Shown one piece after another: positions 37,114-46,975 of a stretch of DNA of 64,000 nucleotides (within the stretch, counting starts at the first letter, position 1; every line of letters starts with the position of its first letter). Under the pieces are notes generated by a model, which had not been told where the DNA came from, ran no database searches, and was given only the letters and a program-made list of their open reading frames with translations. Source of the stretch: Rhizobium sp. BT03 (GTDB lineage Bacteria > Pseudomonadota > Alphaproteobacteria > Rhizobiales > Rhizobiaceae). The position numbers and the translations under genes were made by a program. The stretch is taken from the NCBI RefSeq assembly GCF_030053155.1, contig NZ_CP125640.1, positions 1,116,001-1,180,000 on the forward strand, read 5' to 3'.

Positions 37114-37581
37114 ATGGCTCTTTATGAACATGTATTCCTTGCCCGGCAGGATATTTCCGCTCAGCAGGTCGATGCCCTCGTAGAACAGTACAAGGGTGTG
37201 ATCGAAGCTAACGGCGGTAAAGTCGGGCGTATCGAGAACTGGGGCCTCAAGTCCCTCACCTACCGCATCAAGAAGAACCGCAAGGCGCACTACGCCCTGA
37301 TGGACATCGATGCACCGGCTGCTGCCGTCCAGGAAATGGAACGTCAGATGCGCATCAGCGAAGACGTTCTTCGCTACATGACGATCGCCGTCGAGAAGCA
37401 TGAAGAAGGTCCGTCTGCCATGATGCAGAAGCGCGACCGCGACGACCGTCCGCGTGAAGGCGGCCGTGGCCCGCGTGAAGGCGGCTTCGGCGATCGTGAC
37501 CGTGGCCCCCGTCCGCCGCGTGAAGGTGGCTTCGGCGACCGCGAAGACCGTCCGCGCCGTCCGCGCGAAGACCGTGCATAA
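37114..37581 (+). CDS. rpsF: 30S ribosomal protein S6
   Basis: S6 binds S18 and 16S rRNA in the platform of the small subunit. 155 residues: the core ferredoxin-like fold (1-105: [34 protein letters not shown]) and a long low-complexity tail (about 110-155) with repeats of the type [10 protein letters not shown]. Enteric S6 ends in a short glutamate tail, so this Arg/Gly/Asp tail is an alphaproteobacterial extension. rpsR follows after 14 bases. Confidence 0.97.
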   Translation: MALYEHVFLARQDISAQQVDALVEQYKGVIEANGGKVGRIENWGLKSLTYRIKKNRKAHYALMDIDAPAAAVQEMERQMRISEDVLRYMTIAVEKHEEGPSAMMQKRDRDDRPREGGRGPREGGFGDRDRGPRPPREGGFGDREDRPRRPREDRA

Positions 37582-37595
37582 GGGAGATCCAAGAT

Positions 37596-37844
37596 ATGTC
37601 TGAAACTTCCTCCGCTCCGGTCCGCCGCCCGTTCCATCGCCGCCGCAAGACCTGCCCGTTCTCCGGCGCCAACGCGCCGCGGATCGACTACAAGGACGTA
37701 CGTCTGCTGCAGCGCTACATTTCCGAGCGCGGCAAGATCGTTCCGTCGCGCATCACGGCCGTTTCCCAGAAGAAGCAGCGCGAACTCGCCCAGGCGATCA
37801 AGCGCGCCCGTTTCCTCGGCCTGCTGCCCTACGTCGTAGCCTGA
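37596..37844 (+). CDS. rpsR: 30S ribosomal protein S18
   Basis: 82 residues, basic, dimerises with S6 on the 30S platform. The signature [20 protein letters not shown] and [30 protein letters not shown] are complete. Translation is probably coupled to rpsF, and a strong stem-loop follows before the membrane protein gene. Confidence 0.97.
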   Translation: MSETSSAPVRRPFHRRRKTCPFSGANAPRIDYKDVRLLQRYISERGKIVPSRITAVSQKKQRELAQAIKRARFLGLLPYVVA

Positions 37845-37857
37845 TAGAATATGCGAC

Positions 37858-37880
37858 CCCCGGATTGCAGATCCGGGGGT
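37858..37880 (+). terminator. stem-loop after rpsR
   Basis: CCCCCGGAT (37858-37866) pairs perfectly with ATCCGGGGG (37872-37880) over a 5-base loop. Only TTGCC follows, so it may act as a partial terminator or 3'-end stabiliser within the rpsF-rplI cluster. Confidence 0.6.
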
Positions 37881-37992
37881 TGCCTCCCTTCCGCGATGGG
37901 CGTGGATCGGAACTCTAAAAACCCATGTTGAGACGTTTCTGAATTCGATTCAGCAACATCCTCTAACTGCTTGATGAAGCAGGACAGCGACC

Positions 37993-38979
37993 TTGAACCG
38001 ACCTGACCTTAAAACGCTGCTGATCGGCGCACTCGCCGGATTGACCGCCTTCCTGCTGATGCTGGGCGCGAGCATGCAGCCGTCGTTTTTCAGCGCGCTG
38101 CTCTATACGGCCTCGGCGCTTCCGATTCTGATCGTCGGGCTCGGATGGGGCAATGCCGCGGCAATCGCCGCCGTCGTCACGGCAGCAGCGCTCGGCGCGG
38201 CCATCATATCCCCCTCTTTCGCGCTGATCATGACGCTGGTGACGCTCTTGCCGGCCGGCTGGCTCAGCCATCTCGCCAATCTCGCGCGGCCCGCTTCCGA
38301 ACTCGGCGGCCCGGACCATCTGCTTGCCTGGTATCCGCTCTCCGATATCCTGCTGCATCTCTGCGGCCTGGTGACGCTCGCCGTCATCGTCATCGGCGTG
38401 ATGATCGGCTATGGGCCTGCGATCACCGATCAGATCGTCGACCTGCTGATCGCCTCGGTCAAGGAACAGCAGCCGGAATTCATGCCCGATCCGGCGGCGA
38501 CCGCGCAGACCAAATCGCTGATCGTGCTGATGCTGCCGGCCGTGCAGGGCGGTATGTGGGTCTCCATGCTGTTTGCCGCCTATTATATCGCCGTGCGCAT
38601 CGTCGCAGCGTCCGGCCGCGGCCTTCGCCCGCGCGAGGACATCCCCTCGTCGCTGCGCATGAACCGCAACTCGATCTTCATCTTCCTCGCCGGGCTTGCC
38701 GCCTGCTTCTTCGGCGGCGTGCCGGCGCTGATCGGCGCGACGGTGATCGGCACCTTCGGCGCCGGCTTCATGCTGTCCGGTTTCGCCTCGCTGCATTTCC
38801 GCACGCGCGGCAAGGACTGGCGCCTGCCGGCCCTCATCCTCAGCTACCTGGCCTCGATGCTCATGCTGCTGCCAGCTTTCCTCATCCTCGTCCTCGGTCT
38901 CAGCGATACCCGCAAGGCGATCGCGCTGACCCCGACGAAAGATGCTGATGCCCCCAAACAATCCGACACGAAAATCTGA
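37993..38979 (+). CDS. DUF2232 membrane protein
   Basis: 328 residues from TTG 37993 ([15 protein letters not shown]), with about eight hydrophobic helices and a short polar middle ([18 protein letters not shown]). DUF2232 proteins of this kind sit between rpsR and rplI in many alphaproteobacteria, and a related YybS-like protein has the same position in firmicutes, but no biochemical role is established. The start is uncertain: no strong ribosome-binding site is seen (AGGACAGC is eight bases upstream). It reaches to within 19 bp of rplI. Confidence 0.85.
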   Translation: MNRPDLKTLLIGALAGLTAFLLMLGASMQPSFFSALLYTASALPILIVGLGWGNAAAIAAVVTAAALGAAIISPSFALIMTLVTLLPAGWLSHLANLARPASELGGPDHLLAWYPLSDILLHLCGLVTLAVIVIGVMIGYGPAITDQIVDLLIASVKEQQPEFMPDPAATAQTKSLIVLMLPAVQGGMWVSMLFAAYYIAVRIVAASGRGLRPREDIPSSLRMNRNSIFIFLAGLAACFFGGVPALIGATVIGTFGAGFMLSGFASLHFRTRGKDWRLPALILSYLASMLMLLPAFLILVLGLSDTRKAIALTPTKDADAPKQSDTKI

Positions 38980-38998
38980 GACACAGAAAGGTAAAAAA

Positions 38999-39577
38999 AT
39001 GGAAGTCATCCTTCTCGAACGCATCTCCAAGCTCGGCCAGATGGGCGAAACCGTAAAGGTTCGCGACGGCTTTGCCCGTAACTACCTGCTGCCGCTCGGC
39101 AAGGCGCTGCGCGCCAACGCCGCCAACAAGACCCGCTTCGAAGCCGAGCGTGCGACGCTCGAAGCCCGCAACCTCGAGCGCAAGTCGGAAGCCCAGAAGG
39201 TCGCCGACGTTCTCGACGGCAAGTCGTTCATCGTCGTGCGCTCCGCCGGCGAAACCGGCCAGCTCTACGGCTCGGTCGCTGCCCGTGACGTCGTCGAAAT
39301 TCTCGCCGCCGAAGGCTTCAACATCGGCCGCAACCAGGTTCACCTCAACACGCCGATCAAGGCGATCGGCCTGCACAAGGTCGAGCTGCAGCTGCATGCC
39401 GAAGTCGAAATCCACGTCGAGCTGAACGTTGCCCGTTCCGCCGAAGAGGCAGAGCGCCAGGCCAAGGGTGAAGAACTCACCTCGGTCGACGCCATCTACG
39501 GTGTCGACGAAGACGCCCTGCGTCCTGAGGATTTCTTCGATCCGGAAGCCGACGGCGTCGACGAAGACGAAGCATAA
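38999..39577 (+). CDS. rplI: 50S ribosomal protein L9
   Basis: 192 residues, binding 23S rRNA near the L1 stalk through its N domain ([36 protein letters not shown]) and reaching out over the 30S subunit by a long helix and C domain. Enteric L9 has about 149 residues; the extra C-terminal acidic tail ([19 protein letters not shown]) is usual in rhizobia. The ATG is preceded by AAAGG. A textbook terminator follows. Confidence 0.97.
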   Translation: MEVILLERISKLGQMGETVKVRDGFARNYLLPLGKALRANAANKTRFEAERATLEARNLERKSEAQKVADVLDGKSFIVVRSAGETGQLYGSVAARDVVEILAAEGFNIGRNQVHLNTPIKAIGLHKVELQLHAEVEIHVELNVARSAEEAERQAKGEELTSVDAIYGVDEDALRPEDFFDPEADGVDEDEA

Positions 39578-39603
39578 TATCGCCGGAGCGATCCGCGTGA
39601 GGG

Positions 39604-39627
39604 AAGCCCGGCCATCGCGCCGGGCTT
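39604..39627 (+). terminator. intrinsic terminator of the rpsF-rplI operon
   Basis: AAGCCCGGC (39604-39612) pairs with GCCGGGCTT (39619-39627) over a 6-base loop and is followed by TTT, 27 bp after the rplI stop. Confidence 0.88.
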
Positions 39628-39900
39628 TTTCGTTGGGGATGGTCGGGATGTTTTTGCTGCGTGCCCTATGGCATCGCGCTAAAATAGCATTCTCCGAAAC
39701 GGATGGGCTGAGTCGGCGCCATGCCGTGTCGTCCGGGTGACACTGCCAGTATTTCTCCTGTGTGTCGCCCGGGACTGTGGAGAAGTCGAACAACGTGCAC
39801 AGCGTTCAGGATTTCAGCGAAGCGGGCGCCTGCTCCTTTCGCAGCCTCTTGATTTTCGCGTCCGGAATTGCAAATCCGGAGCTGGAAAAAGACAGAACGG
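39628..39900. other. rplI-dnaB intergenic region
   Basis: About 270 bp without a credible frame, expected to hold the dnaB promoter. Two TCCGGA hexamers at 39865 and 39885 can pair around a 14-base spacer just before dnaB and could form a small hairpin in the leader. No clear -35/-10 pair was found. Confidence 0.4.
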
Positions 39901-41403
39901 ATGATGATGAACGACGCCGCTCGAAAGATTGCAGCTGTTGCTCCCTCTGAGCAGCATTATCGCGAAGCACCCAACAATATCGAAGCCGAGCAGGCGCTTC
40001 TGGGTGCCATCCTGATGAACAACGACGCCTATTACCGGGTGTCGGACTTCCTGAAGCCGATCCATCTCTATGAACCGCTGCACCGGAAGATCTTCGAGGT
40101 TGCCGGCGACATCATCCGCATGGGCAAGATCGCCAATCCGGTGACGATCAAGACCTTCCTGAAGGCCGACGAGAAGGTCGGCGACATGACGGTTTCGCAA
40201 TATCTGGCGAGCCTCGTCAGCAATGCCGTCACCGTCATCAATGCCGAGGACTACGGCCGGGCGATCTACGACCTGGCGCTGCGCCGGGCGCTGATCACCA
40301 TCGGCGAGGATGTCGTCAACATCGCCTATGACGCGCCGCTCGACATGCCGCCGCAGTCGCAGATCGAGGATACCGAACGCCGCCTCTTCGAACTGGCGGA
40401 AAACGGCCGCTACGACGGCGGCTTCCAGGCCTTCAACGATGCGGTTGCGCTGGCAATCGACATGGCGGCCGTCGCCAAGGAACGCGATGGCGGTCTTTCC
40501 GGCATTTCCACCGGCATCCATTCGCTGGATTCCAAGATGGGCGGCCTGCAGCGTTCGGACTTGATCGTCCTTGCCGGACGCCCCGGCATGGGCAAGACCT
40601 CGCTCGCGACCAATATCGCCTACAATATCGCCGCCGCCTACGAAGGCGAAGTCCAGCCGGACGGCAGCATGAAGGCGAAGAATGGCGGCGTCGTCGGCTT
40701 CTATTCGCTCGAAATGTCGTCGGAACAGCTTGCCACCCGTATCATCTCCGAGCAGACGGAAGTCTCCTCCTCGAAGATCCGCCGCGGCGACATCAACGAT
40801 GCCGATTTCGAAAAGCTCGTCGCCTGCTCGATGATGATGCAGAAGGTGCCGCTCTATATCGACCAGACCGGCGGCATCTCGATCGCCCAGCTTTCGGCGC
40901 GCGCGCGCCGTCTCAAGCGTCAGCGCGGCCTCGACGTGCTGGTGGTCGACTACATCCAGCTGATGACCGGCTCGGGAAAATCAAGCGACAACCGCGTGCA
41001 GGAAATCACCCAGATCACCACCGGCCTGAAGGCACTGGGCAAGGAGCTCAACGTTCCGATCATCGCCCTGTCGCAGCTCTCGCGTCAGGTCGAAAGCCGC
41101 GACGACAAGCGGCCGCAGCTTTCCGACCTTCGCGAATCTGGCTCGATCGAGCAGGACGCCGACGTCGTACTCTTCGTGTTCCGCGAGGAATATTACGTCA
41201 AGAACCAGGAGCCGCGGGATATCAACGATCCGAAATATCCGGAATGGGAAGCGTTGTTCGACAAGGTGAAGGGCACGGCCGATGTCATCATCGCCAAGCA
41301 GCGTCACGGGCCGACAGGCACGGTGAAGCTCGCCTTCCAGTCGGAATTCACCCGTTTTGCCGATCTCGCCGATCCTTCCTTCATACATTACGAGGAACAT
41401 TGA
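39901..41403 (+). CDS. dnaB: replicative DNA helicase
   Basis: Hexameric 5'-3' helicase at the replication fork. 500 residues counted from the first of three consecutive ATG codons (39901, 39904, 39907); no strong ribosome-binding site separates them. The N-terminal primase-interacting domain starts EAPNNIEAEQALLGAILMNN. The RecA-like motor has Walker A LAGRPGMGKTSLA (about 224), Walker B VLVVDYIQLM and the arginine-finger region IIALSQLSRQVESRDDKRP. No intein is present. The stop codon lies within the stem of its terminator. Confidence 0.96.
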   Translation: MMMNDAARKIAAVAPSEQHYREAPNNIEAEQALLGAILMNNDAYYRVSDFLKPIHLYEPLHRKIFEVAGDIIRMGKIANPVTIKTFLKADEKVGDMTVSQYLASLVSNAVTVINAEDYGRAIYDLALRRALITIGEDVVNIAYDAPLDMPPQSQIEDTERRLFELAENGRYDGGFQAFNDAVALAIDMAAVAKERDGGLSGISTGIHSLDSKMGGLQRSDLIVLAGRPGMGKTSLATNIAYNIAAAYEGEVQPDGSMKAKNGGVVGFYSLEMSSEQLATRIISEQTEVSSSKIRRGDINDADFEKLVACSMMMQKVPLYIDQTGGISIAQLSARARRLKRQRGLDVLVVDYIQLMTGSGKSSDNRVQEITQITTGLKALGKELNVPIIALSQLSRQVESRDDKRPQLSDLRESGSIEQDADVVLFVFREEYYVKNQEPRDINDPKYPEWEALFDKVKGTADVIIAKQRHGPTGTVKLAFQSEFTRFADLADPSFIHYEEH

Positions 41404-41425
41404 CGCGGTTTCCCGCGTCAATGTT
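41396..41425. terminator. perfect 13-bp hairpin terminator, dnaB / azlD
   Basis: AACATTGACGCGG (41396-41408) pairs exactly with CCGCGTCAATGTT (41413-41425) over TTTC, followed by CGTTT. It spans the dnaB stop and sits four bases from the convergent azlD end, so it can serve both strands. Confidence 0.82.
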
Positions 41426-41428
41426 CGT

Positions 41429-41731
41429 TTAAAGCCCGGTGGCCCGCAACAGGGCAACCGTTGCGACGCCGATCACGACGCTCACGAGCATCGGCAGACG
41501 GCGCGCGGCGATTGCCGTTACCGCGCAGGCGAGCGTCTCCGCCCAACCCGCCGCAAAGGCGGTCGGGGCGATGACCGCCATCAGCACGGCCGGCGGAATG
41601 GCCTCGATCGCCGTTCTCCGCCGCTCATTCATCTCGACATGACGGAGCAACAGGAGGCCGCTGACGCGGGTGAACACCGTTGCGACGGCCATGGCGAGGA
41701 TGGCGATCATGATGTTGAGATCGAGCGTCAT
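41429..41731 (-). CDS. azlD: AzlD-family branched-chain amino acid export subunit
   Basis: 100 residues with four hydrophobic helices (LNIMIAILAMAVATVFTRV, AIPPAVLMAVIAPTAFAAGW, then two more). The small AzlD protein forms a bipartite exporter with AzlC. Related pairs (BrnFE in Corynebacterium, YgaZH in E. coli) expel isoleucine, valine or methionine. The start at 41731 overlaps azlC by four bases, which fixes it; longer frames shadow azlC. Confidence 0.88.
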   Translation of the reverse strand: MTLDLNIMIAILAMAVATVFTRVSGLLLLRHVEMNERRRTAIEAIPPAVLMAVIAPTAFAAGWAETLACAVTAIAARRLPMLVSVVIGVATVALLRATGL

Positions 41732-42432
41732 GCCGCCTGCTCCCGCGCCCTGCCCTGCCAGAGGGCAGTTGCCAGCCCGGCCAGAGCGCCGGCGGCGATA
41801 TACCAGACCCCCGGCACGAAGTGGTGGACCGCAACGGATGCGGCGGCACTTGCCGCAAGGACGGCGCCGGTTTCCGGCCCCTTCCAGAAACCCATGACGA
41901 GCACGATGAAGACCGCCGGAAAAGCGAAGTCGAGGCCGATGACCGCTGGATTGCCGAGGAAGGCGCCGAGCAGTGCGCCCGCCAGCGAAGAGCCGACCCA
42001 GGTAAGGTAAAAGGGCGTGACGATGCCGGCATACCAGGCCGGTGTCAGCCGCGTGGCTCCAGCCCGGAATTCCGCCATGGCCCACAGCTCGTCTGCGAGG
42101 AAGAGCATGGCGATATACCGTTTGACGCCGGAGAAGGACTGCATCTTCGTGCCGATCGACGCGCTCATCAGCACGTGGCGGATATTGACCAGCAGGGCTG
42201 CAAAGCCGACGCCGATCCAGCTTGCCGGATGGGTCCAGATGTCCATGGCCACGAATTGCGAACCGCCCGCAAAGACAAGCGCGCTCATCAGCGTCGTTTC
42301 CAATGGGGAAAGCCCCTTGGTGGCCGCGACCGCGCCGAACACCAGGCCGATCGGCAACACGGCGACAACGAGCGGAAAAATGGCGCGCATTCCGTCAAGA
42401 AATTCGCCGGATGGCCGGCTGTGCTGCAACAT
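41728..42432 (-). CDS. azlC: AzlC-family branched-chain amino acid exporter
   Basis: 234 residues, multi-spanning. The motif DGMRAIFPLVVAVLPIGLVFG at the N terminus and FAGGSQFVAMDIW near residue 55 are typical of AzlC/YgaZ, as is NIRHVLMSASIG. It works with the overlapping azlD. It lies 67 bp behind an AraC regulator in the same direction, suggesting a regulator-exporter operon that answers an amino acid excess. Confidence 0.9.
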   Translation of the reverse strand: MLQHSRPSGEFLDGMRAIFPLVVAVLPIGLVFGAVAATKGLSPLETTLMSALVFAGGSQFVAMDIWTHPASWIGVGFAALLVNIRHVLMSASIGTKMQSFSGVKRYIAMLFLADELWAMAEFRAGATRLTPAWYAGIVTPFYLTWVGSSLAGALLGAFLGNPAVIGLDFAFPAVFIVLVMGFWKGPETGAVLAASAAASVAVHHFVPGVWYIAAGALAGLATALWQGRAREQAA

Positions 42433-42499
42433 GGCAACCTCCCGATTAAGATCGCGGAGGATTAGCCCAGCCCGTCATGGCCGTATTGAACGAAAGTGA

Positions 42500-43357
42500 T
42501 CAGCCCGTGCGGAACTGGCCGGGCGTTACGCCCGTGCGTGCCTTGAAGTGCCGGGTGAAATGCGCCTGATCGGCAAAACCGCATTCGAGCGCAATATCGG
42601 CCGGCATGCCCCCCTGCCGCAGCAGCCGACGGGCCACCTGCACACGCCGATCCGTCAGAAAAGCGTGCGGGGTGATGTGATATTCCTTGCGGAAGGCGCG
42701 GATGAGATGAGCGCGGCTCAAGCCCGCCACTCCGGCCAGTTCATCGAGGCCGACATCGCTGTCGAAGTTCTCGATGAGGTATTCGCGGGCACGCGCCACC
42801 GCGCTTCGTTCCTGCGTATCGACAGGAACGATGATTGCGCTGCCGTGACGCGCAAAGATCGCTGCCAGCACCGAAAACATTCCCTCATCGGATTCCAGCG
42901 CACCTGCCCCGCTCTCAAGCGTTCGATGGGCGGCGTGAAAGGCATTGGCGAGCTGTGGATCGCGTGGAAGCCCACCGGAGAACGAGGGCGTCGCATGGAA
43001 GGCTTTGCCGGTGACATCCTCCAGAATATCGACGAACAGTTTCATGTCGGGATAGATCATCCGGTAGCGGTAGCCCTCGCCGCCCGGGGCGCCGTCATGG
43101 ATGACACCGGGATCGATGAGATAAAGGTCGCCCGGGCCGGTTTCCTCCCGCCTGCCGCTGAGAGTGGCGATCTGGCTGCCGCTTTCTATCGCGCCGATGC
43201 TGAACGTGTCATGGGCATGCGGCGCATATTCGTGCGTCAGGAAGGTGGCGGTCAAACACTCCATGCCGCGGAAGCGGCTATCCCGCCAGAAGCGGGCCGA
43301 TTCCACGTTCGCAAGCGGCATGGCCTCCGCCGCCTCTTTTTGCGATACGTTCTGCAT
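42500..43357 (-). CDS. AraC-family regulator of the azlCD exporter
   Basis: 285 residues. The N-terminal half is a cupin-type effector domain (YAPHAHDTFSIGAIESGSQ, GDLYLIDPGVIHDGAP). The C-terminal half has the two AraC helix-turn-helices: VGLDELAGVAGLSRAHLIRAFRK, then MPADIALECGFADQAHFTRHF followed by GVTPGQFR. It is codirectional with azlC and azlD and divergent from alr. Probable activator of the exporter when branched-chain or related amino acids accumulate; the ligand is not known. Confidence 0.9.
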   Translation of the reverse strand: MQNVSQKEAAEAMPLANVESARFWRDSRFRGMECLTATFLTHEYAPHAHDTFSIGAIESGSQIATLSGRREETGPGDLYLIDPGVIHDGAPGGEGYRYRMIYPDMKLFVDILEDVTGKAFHATPSFSGGLPRDPQLANAFHAAHRTLESGAGALESDEGMFSVLAAIFARHGSAIIVPVDTQERSAVARAREYLIENFDSDVGLDELAGVAGLSRAHLIRAFRKEYHITPHAFLTDRRVQVARRLLRQGGMPADIALECGFADQAHFTRHFKARTGVTPGQFRTG

Positions 43358-43510
43358 CCACCAAGATTATCGTGGAAGCCTGCACGCGTCTTGAACAAAA
43401 GTGATCATACGACAGGCAAAGGGTGGTATTTGACCGCCTGTGCTTTCCCTTGGCCATAATGCTCTCTAGACTGGCCCAGGCGATTTTCTCCCATTAGTTC
43501 ACGGCGATTC

Positions 43511-44677
43511 ATGACAGATTTTCCCATCCCCTTTGAAGATGACGATCTTTTCGCTTCCGCCGGCCTGCGGCTGACCGTCGATCTGACTGCGCTGACGGAG
43601 AACTGGCGGGATATGGCGCGCCGCTCCGGTGGCGCGCGCGCCGCAGCCGTCGTCAAGGCGGATGCCTATGGCATGGGCATCGAGGATGCCGGCGAAGCGC
43701 TCTATATGGCAGGCGCCCGGGATTTCTTCGTTGCCACAGTCGATGAGGGCGTCACGCTTCGCCTTTATGCGCCCGAGGCGCGCATCTTTGTGCTCTCAGG
43801 CATATGGCCGGGCACCGAGCGGCGCTTCTTCGAAAACGATCTGGTGCCGGTGATTTCCTCCGACGAGCAGCTCGCCTTCTGGATGGCGGTGCTTGCCGAT
43901 TACGGCGATTACCCCTGCGCGCTGCATGTCGATACCGGCTTCAACCGGCTCGGACTGCACATGGACGATGCGATTGCGCTGGCCGACGACGTTTCGCGGC
44001 CGGCGAGCTTTGCACCGGTGCTTGTGATGAGCCATCTCGCCTGCGGCGACGAGCCCAGTCATGCGATGAACCGGCAGCAGCTCGAATCATTCCACAGGGT
44101 TAGCGCCGCTTATGAAGGCATCGATTCAAGCCTTGCCGCCTCGGCCGGCATTTTCCTCGGCGAGGATTATCACTTCGACCTGACCCGTCCCGGCATCGCG
44201 CTTTATGGCGGCGAAGCGGTCTGCGGCCTGGCCAATCCGATGCGGCCTGTGGCAACCGCGGAAGCGCGCATCATCCAGGTGCGCAGCGTCGAGGCCGGCG
44301 AGACCGTCAGCTATGGGCGGGCGCTGCAGCTTCGCCGCAAAAGCCGGCTGGCGATCGCTTCGGCCGGCTATGCCGACGGTTACATGCGCGGCCTGTCGAG
44401 CGGCGGCGTGCCGCTGCGCCAGGCCGTGCCGCAGGGCGGGCAAGGCTTTATTGCCGGGCACAAGGTGCCGGTCGCCGGCCGGATCACCATGGATCTGACG
44501 ATCTTCGATATCACCGACCTTCCCGACAACGCCGTGCGCGCCGGCGATTATGTCGAGCTGTTCGGAAAGAACATGCCCCTGGACGAGGTGGCGCGGGCGG
44601 CGGGCACGATCGGATACGAGATCCTGACCAGCATGGGGCTGCGCCACGAACGGCGCTATGTCGCCGACGAGGAGTAG
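43511..44677 (+). CDS. alr: alanine racemase
   Basis: PLP enzyme that makes D-alanine for peptidoglycan. 388 residues. The PLP lysine is Lys49 in AVVKADAYGMG, and the second catalytic base is the tyrosine in SAGYADGYMRG (about 284), so the two-base mechanism is preserved. HVDTGFNRLGLH and VAGRITMDLTIFD are also conserved. Rhizobia can also have the catabolic DadX; this one stands apart from dadA, so the biosynthetic role is favoured. It diverges from the AraC regulator and ends eight bases from a convergent LysE-type gene. Confidence 0.94.
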   Translation: MTDFPIPFEDDDLFASAGLRLTVDLTALTENWRDMARRSGGARAAAVVKADAYGMGIEDAGEALYMAGARDFFVATVDEGVTLRLYAPEARIFVLSGIWPGTERRFFENDLVPVISSDEQLAFWMAVLADYGDYPCALHVDTGFNRLGLHMDDAIALADDVSRPASFAPVLVMSHLACGDEPSHAMNRQQLESFHRVSAAYEGIDSSLAASAGIFLGEDYHFDLTRPGIALYGGEAVCGLANPMRPVATAEARIIQVRSVEAGETVSYGRALQLRRKSRLAIASAGYADGYMRGLSSGGVPLRQAVPQGGQGFIAGHKVPVAGRITMDLTIFDITDLPDNAVRAGDYVELFGKNMPLDEVARAAGTIGYEILTSMGLRHERRYVADEE

Positions 44678-44685
44678 CTTCCCCG

Positions 44686-45321
44686 TCAGCGGCTGCTGAG
44701 CGCAAGGCGGAAGCCGAGCGCCAGGAAAAGCGCGCCGAGGCCACGATCAAGCCATAGCCCGATTTTTTGATTATGCCTGAGCGCATCGGCAAGGCGCCCT
44801 CCGAGAAGGACGAGCGGCGGCTCGATGAAGGCGGCAACGACGATGATGAGCCCGCCATGGAGCATGAGCTGGGCCCATGCCGGCCCCGCTCCATCGACGA
44901 CGAATTGCGGCAGGAAGGCCAGGAAGAAAATCGCCACCTTCGGATTGAGCAGCGACACCAGAATTCCCTGCCGGTAGATTTTCGACGCCGGCAACCTTTC
45001 ACCGGCAGCCTTTATCAAGCCATTGCCGCCGCCGGCGCGCAGAGCTTGGATTCCCAGCCAGACAAGATAGGCGGCGCCGATCCATTTGACCGCGGAGAAG
45101 GCGACTGAGGAAGCGGCGAGCACGGCGGAAAGACCGAGCGCCGCCATCAGGACATGCAGGCAGGCGCCGGACCAGACGCCGAACAGCGCGGAAAAACCGG
45201 CACGCTTTCCGCCTCTCATCGTGTGACCGAGGATGAAGGCGATATCGGGCCCGGGCGAGAGGTTGAGCAGAACCGCCGCCGAGAGAAATGCAAACCAGTG
45301 CGCAAGCGAATAATCGAACAT
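44686..45321 (-). CDS. LysE-family amino acid exporter
   Basis: 211 residues, six hydrophobic helices. The family N terminus is intact (FAFLSAAVLLNLSPGPDIAFILGHTMRGG), including NLSPGPD, and VSLLNPKVAIFFLAFLPQFV marks the RhtB/LysE superfamily. The substrate could be homoserine lactone, threonine or another amino acid and cannot be read from the sequence. It is divergent from radA and convergent with alr. Confidence 0.9.
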   Translation of the reverse strand: MFDYSLAHWFAFLSAAVLLNLSPGPDIAFILGHTMRGGKRAGFSALFGVWSGACLHVLMAALGLSAVLAASSVAFSAVKWIGAAYLVWLGIQALRAGGGNGLIKAAGERLPASKIYRQGILVSLLNPKVAIFFLAFLPQFVVDGAGPAWAQLMLHGGLIIVVAAFIEPPLVLLGGRLADALRHNQKIGLWLDRGLGALFLALGFRLALSSR

Positions 45322-45484
45322 CTTCCACCGTTCATGATGAACAGAGGCGAAGGATAGGCACGAGAGGCGCTGATGGGAAAATCATTAGTTTTGATCCGTC
45401 GCGATAGCCATTATCTCAGGCACGACAATGATTCGATGAAGCACGCGTCTGCTTCACTCGGGACCCGGACTGAAAGAGTATTCG

Positions 45485-46885
45485 ATGGCGAAGGCCAGGA
45501 CACAATTCATCTGCCAGAACTGCGGCACGGTTCATAACCGCTGGGCCGGTAAATGCGAGAACTGCGGCGAGTGGAACACCATCGTCGAAGAAGACCCGAT
45601 GGGCGGGATCGGCTCCGGTCCCGGCAAGACGCCGAAGAAGGGCCGGCCGGTGGCGCTGACGGCGCTGTCTGGTGAGATCGAGGAGGCGCCGCGCATCCAT
45701 ACCGCCATGTCGGAGCTCGACCGGGCGCTCGGCGGCGGCTTCGTGCGCGGCTCGGCGGTGCTGATCGGCGGCGATCCCGGTATCGGCAAATCGACGCTGC
45801 TGATGCAGGCGGCCGCCGCCCTCGCGCGGCGCGGCCACAAGATCATCTATGTCTCCGGCGAAGAGGCCGTCGCCCAGGTCCGGCTGCGGGCGCAGCGGCT
45901 TGCGGCCGCCGATACCGATGTGATGCTGGCGGCGGAAACCAATGTCGAGGATATTCTGGCGACACTGGCCGAGGGCAAGCGGCCGGACCTCGTCATCATC
46001 GATTCCATCCAGACGCTGTGGAGCGAACTTGCCGAATCCGCGCCGGGAACGGTGACCCAGGTGCGCACCGGCGTTCAGGCGATGATCCGTTTCGCCAAGC
46101 AGACGGGGGCCGCCATGGTGCTGGTCGGCCACGTGACCAAGGACGGGCAGATCGCCGGCCCGCGCGTCGTCGAGCATATGGTCGACGCCGTGCTCTATTT
46201 CGAGGGCGATCGCGGCCATCACTACCGCATCCTGCGCACGGTCAAGAACCGCTTCGGCCCGACAGATGAGATCGGCGTCTTCGAAATGTCGGACAGAGGA
46301 CTGCGCGAGGTCGCCAACCCCTCCGAACTCTTCCTCGGCGAGCGCAACGAGAAATCGCCGGGCGCCGCGGTCTTTGCCGGCATGGAAGGCACGCGCCCCG
46401 TGCTCGTCGAAGTCCAGGCGCTGGTGGCGCCGACCTCGCTCGGCACGCCCAGGCGCGCCGTGGTCGGCTGGGATTCGGCCCGGCTGTCGATGATCCTGGC
46501 GGTGCTCGAAGCCCATTGCGGCGTCAGGCTCGGCCAGCACGACGTCTATCTCAACGTCGCCGGCGGTTACCGCATCAGCGAACCGGCAGCCGATCTCGCC
46601 GTCGCCTCGGCGCTCGTTTCCTCGCTTGCCGGTATTGCCCTTCCCGCCGATTGCGTCTATTTCGGCGAAGTCAGCCTGTCGGGCGCCATCCGGCCGGTTG
46701 CGCACACCGCCCAGCGCCTCAAGGAAGCCGAGAAGCTGGGCTTTTCCGCAGCATTGCTTCCCTCCGCCTCCGCCGAACTGCCGAAGGGTTCCGGCGGACG
46801 CTGGAGCGAGGTCGAAAGCCTGCCGGATCTGGTCGCGCGCATCGCCGGGTCGAAGGGGGCGCTGCGTGTGGAAGACGAGGTTTGA
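45485..46885 (+). CDS. radA: DNA repair protein RadA
   Basis: RecA-related branch-migration helicase in recombinational repair. 466 residues: a C4 zinc ribbon (Cys10, Cys13, Cys24, Cys27 in CQNCGTVHNRWAGKCENCGEW-like order), Walker A GGDPGIGKSTLL (about 95-105), the RadA-specific KNRFGPTDEIGVF, and a C-terminal Lon-like domain (LSLSGAIRPVAHT-like: VSLSGAIRPVAHTAQRLKEA). Everything expected is present. cvpA and purF follow on the same strand, the usual alphaproteobacterial order. Confidence 0.96.
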   Translation: MAKARTQFICQNCGTVHNRWAGKCENCGEWNTIVEEDPMGGIGSGPGKTPKKGRPVALTALSGEIEEAPRIHTAMSELDRALGGGFVRGSAVLIGGDPGIGKSTLLMQAAAALARRGHKIIYVSGEEAVAQVRLRAQRLAAADTDVMLAAETNVEDILATLAEGKRPDLVIIDSIQTLWSELAESAPGTVTQVRTGVQAMIRFAKQTGAAMVLVGHVTKDGQIAGPRVVEHMVDAVLYFEGDRGHHYRILRTVKNRFGPTDEIGVFEMSDRGLREVANPSELFLGERNEKSPGAAVFAGMEGTRPVLVEVQALVAPTSLGTPRRAVVGWDSARLSMILAVLEAHCGVRLGQHDVYLNVAGGYRISEPAADLAVASALVSSLAGIALPADCVYFGEVSLSGAIRPVAHTAQRLKEAEKLGFSAALLPSASAELPKGSGGRWSEVESLPDLVARIAGSKGALRVEDEV

Positions 46886-46975
46886 TCCTTTCATTGCCAA
46901 GATTGGTAATGATATAGGAGGCACACGATAAGGCACGACACGGCCGCCAAGCGGCAGTCCTGGAGTTGAATTTAC

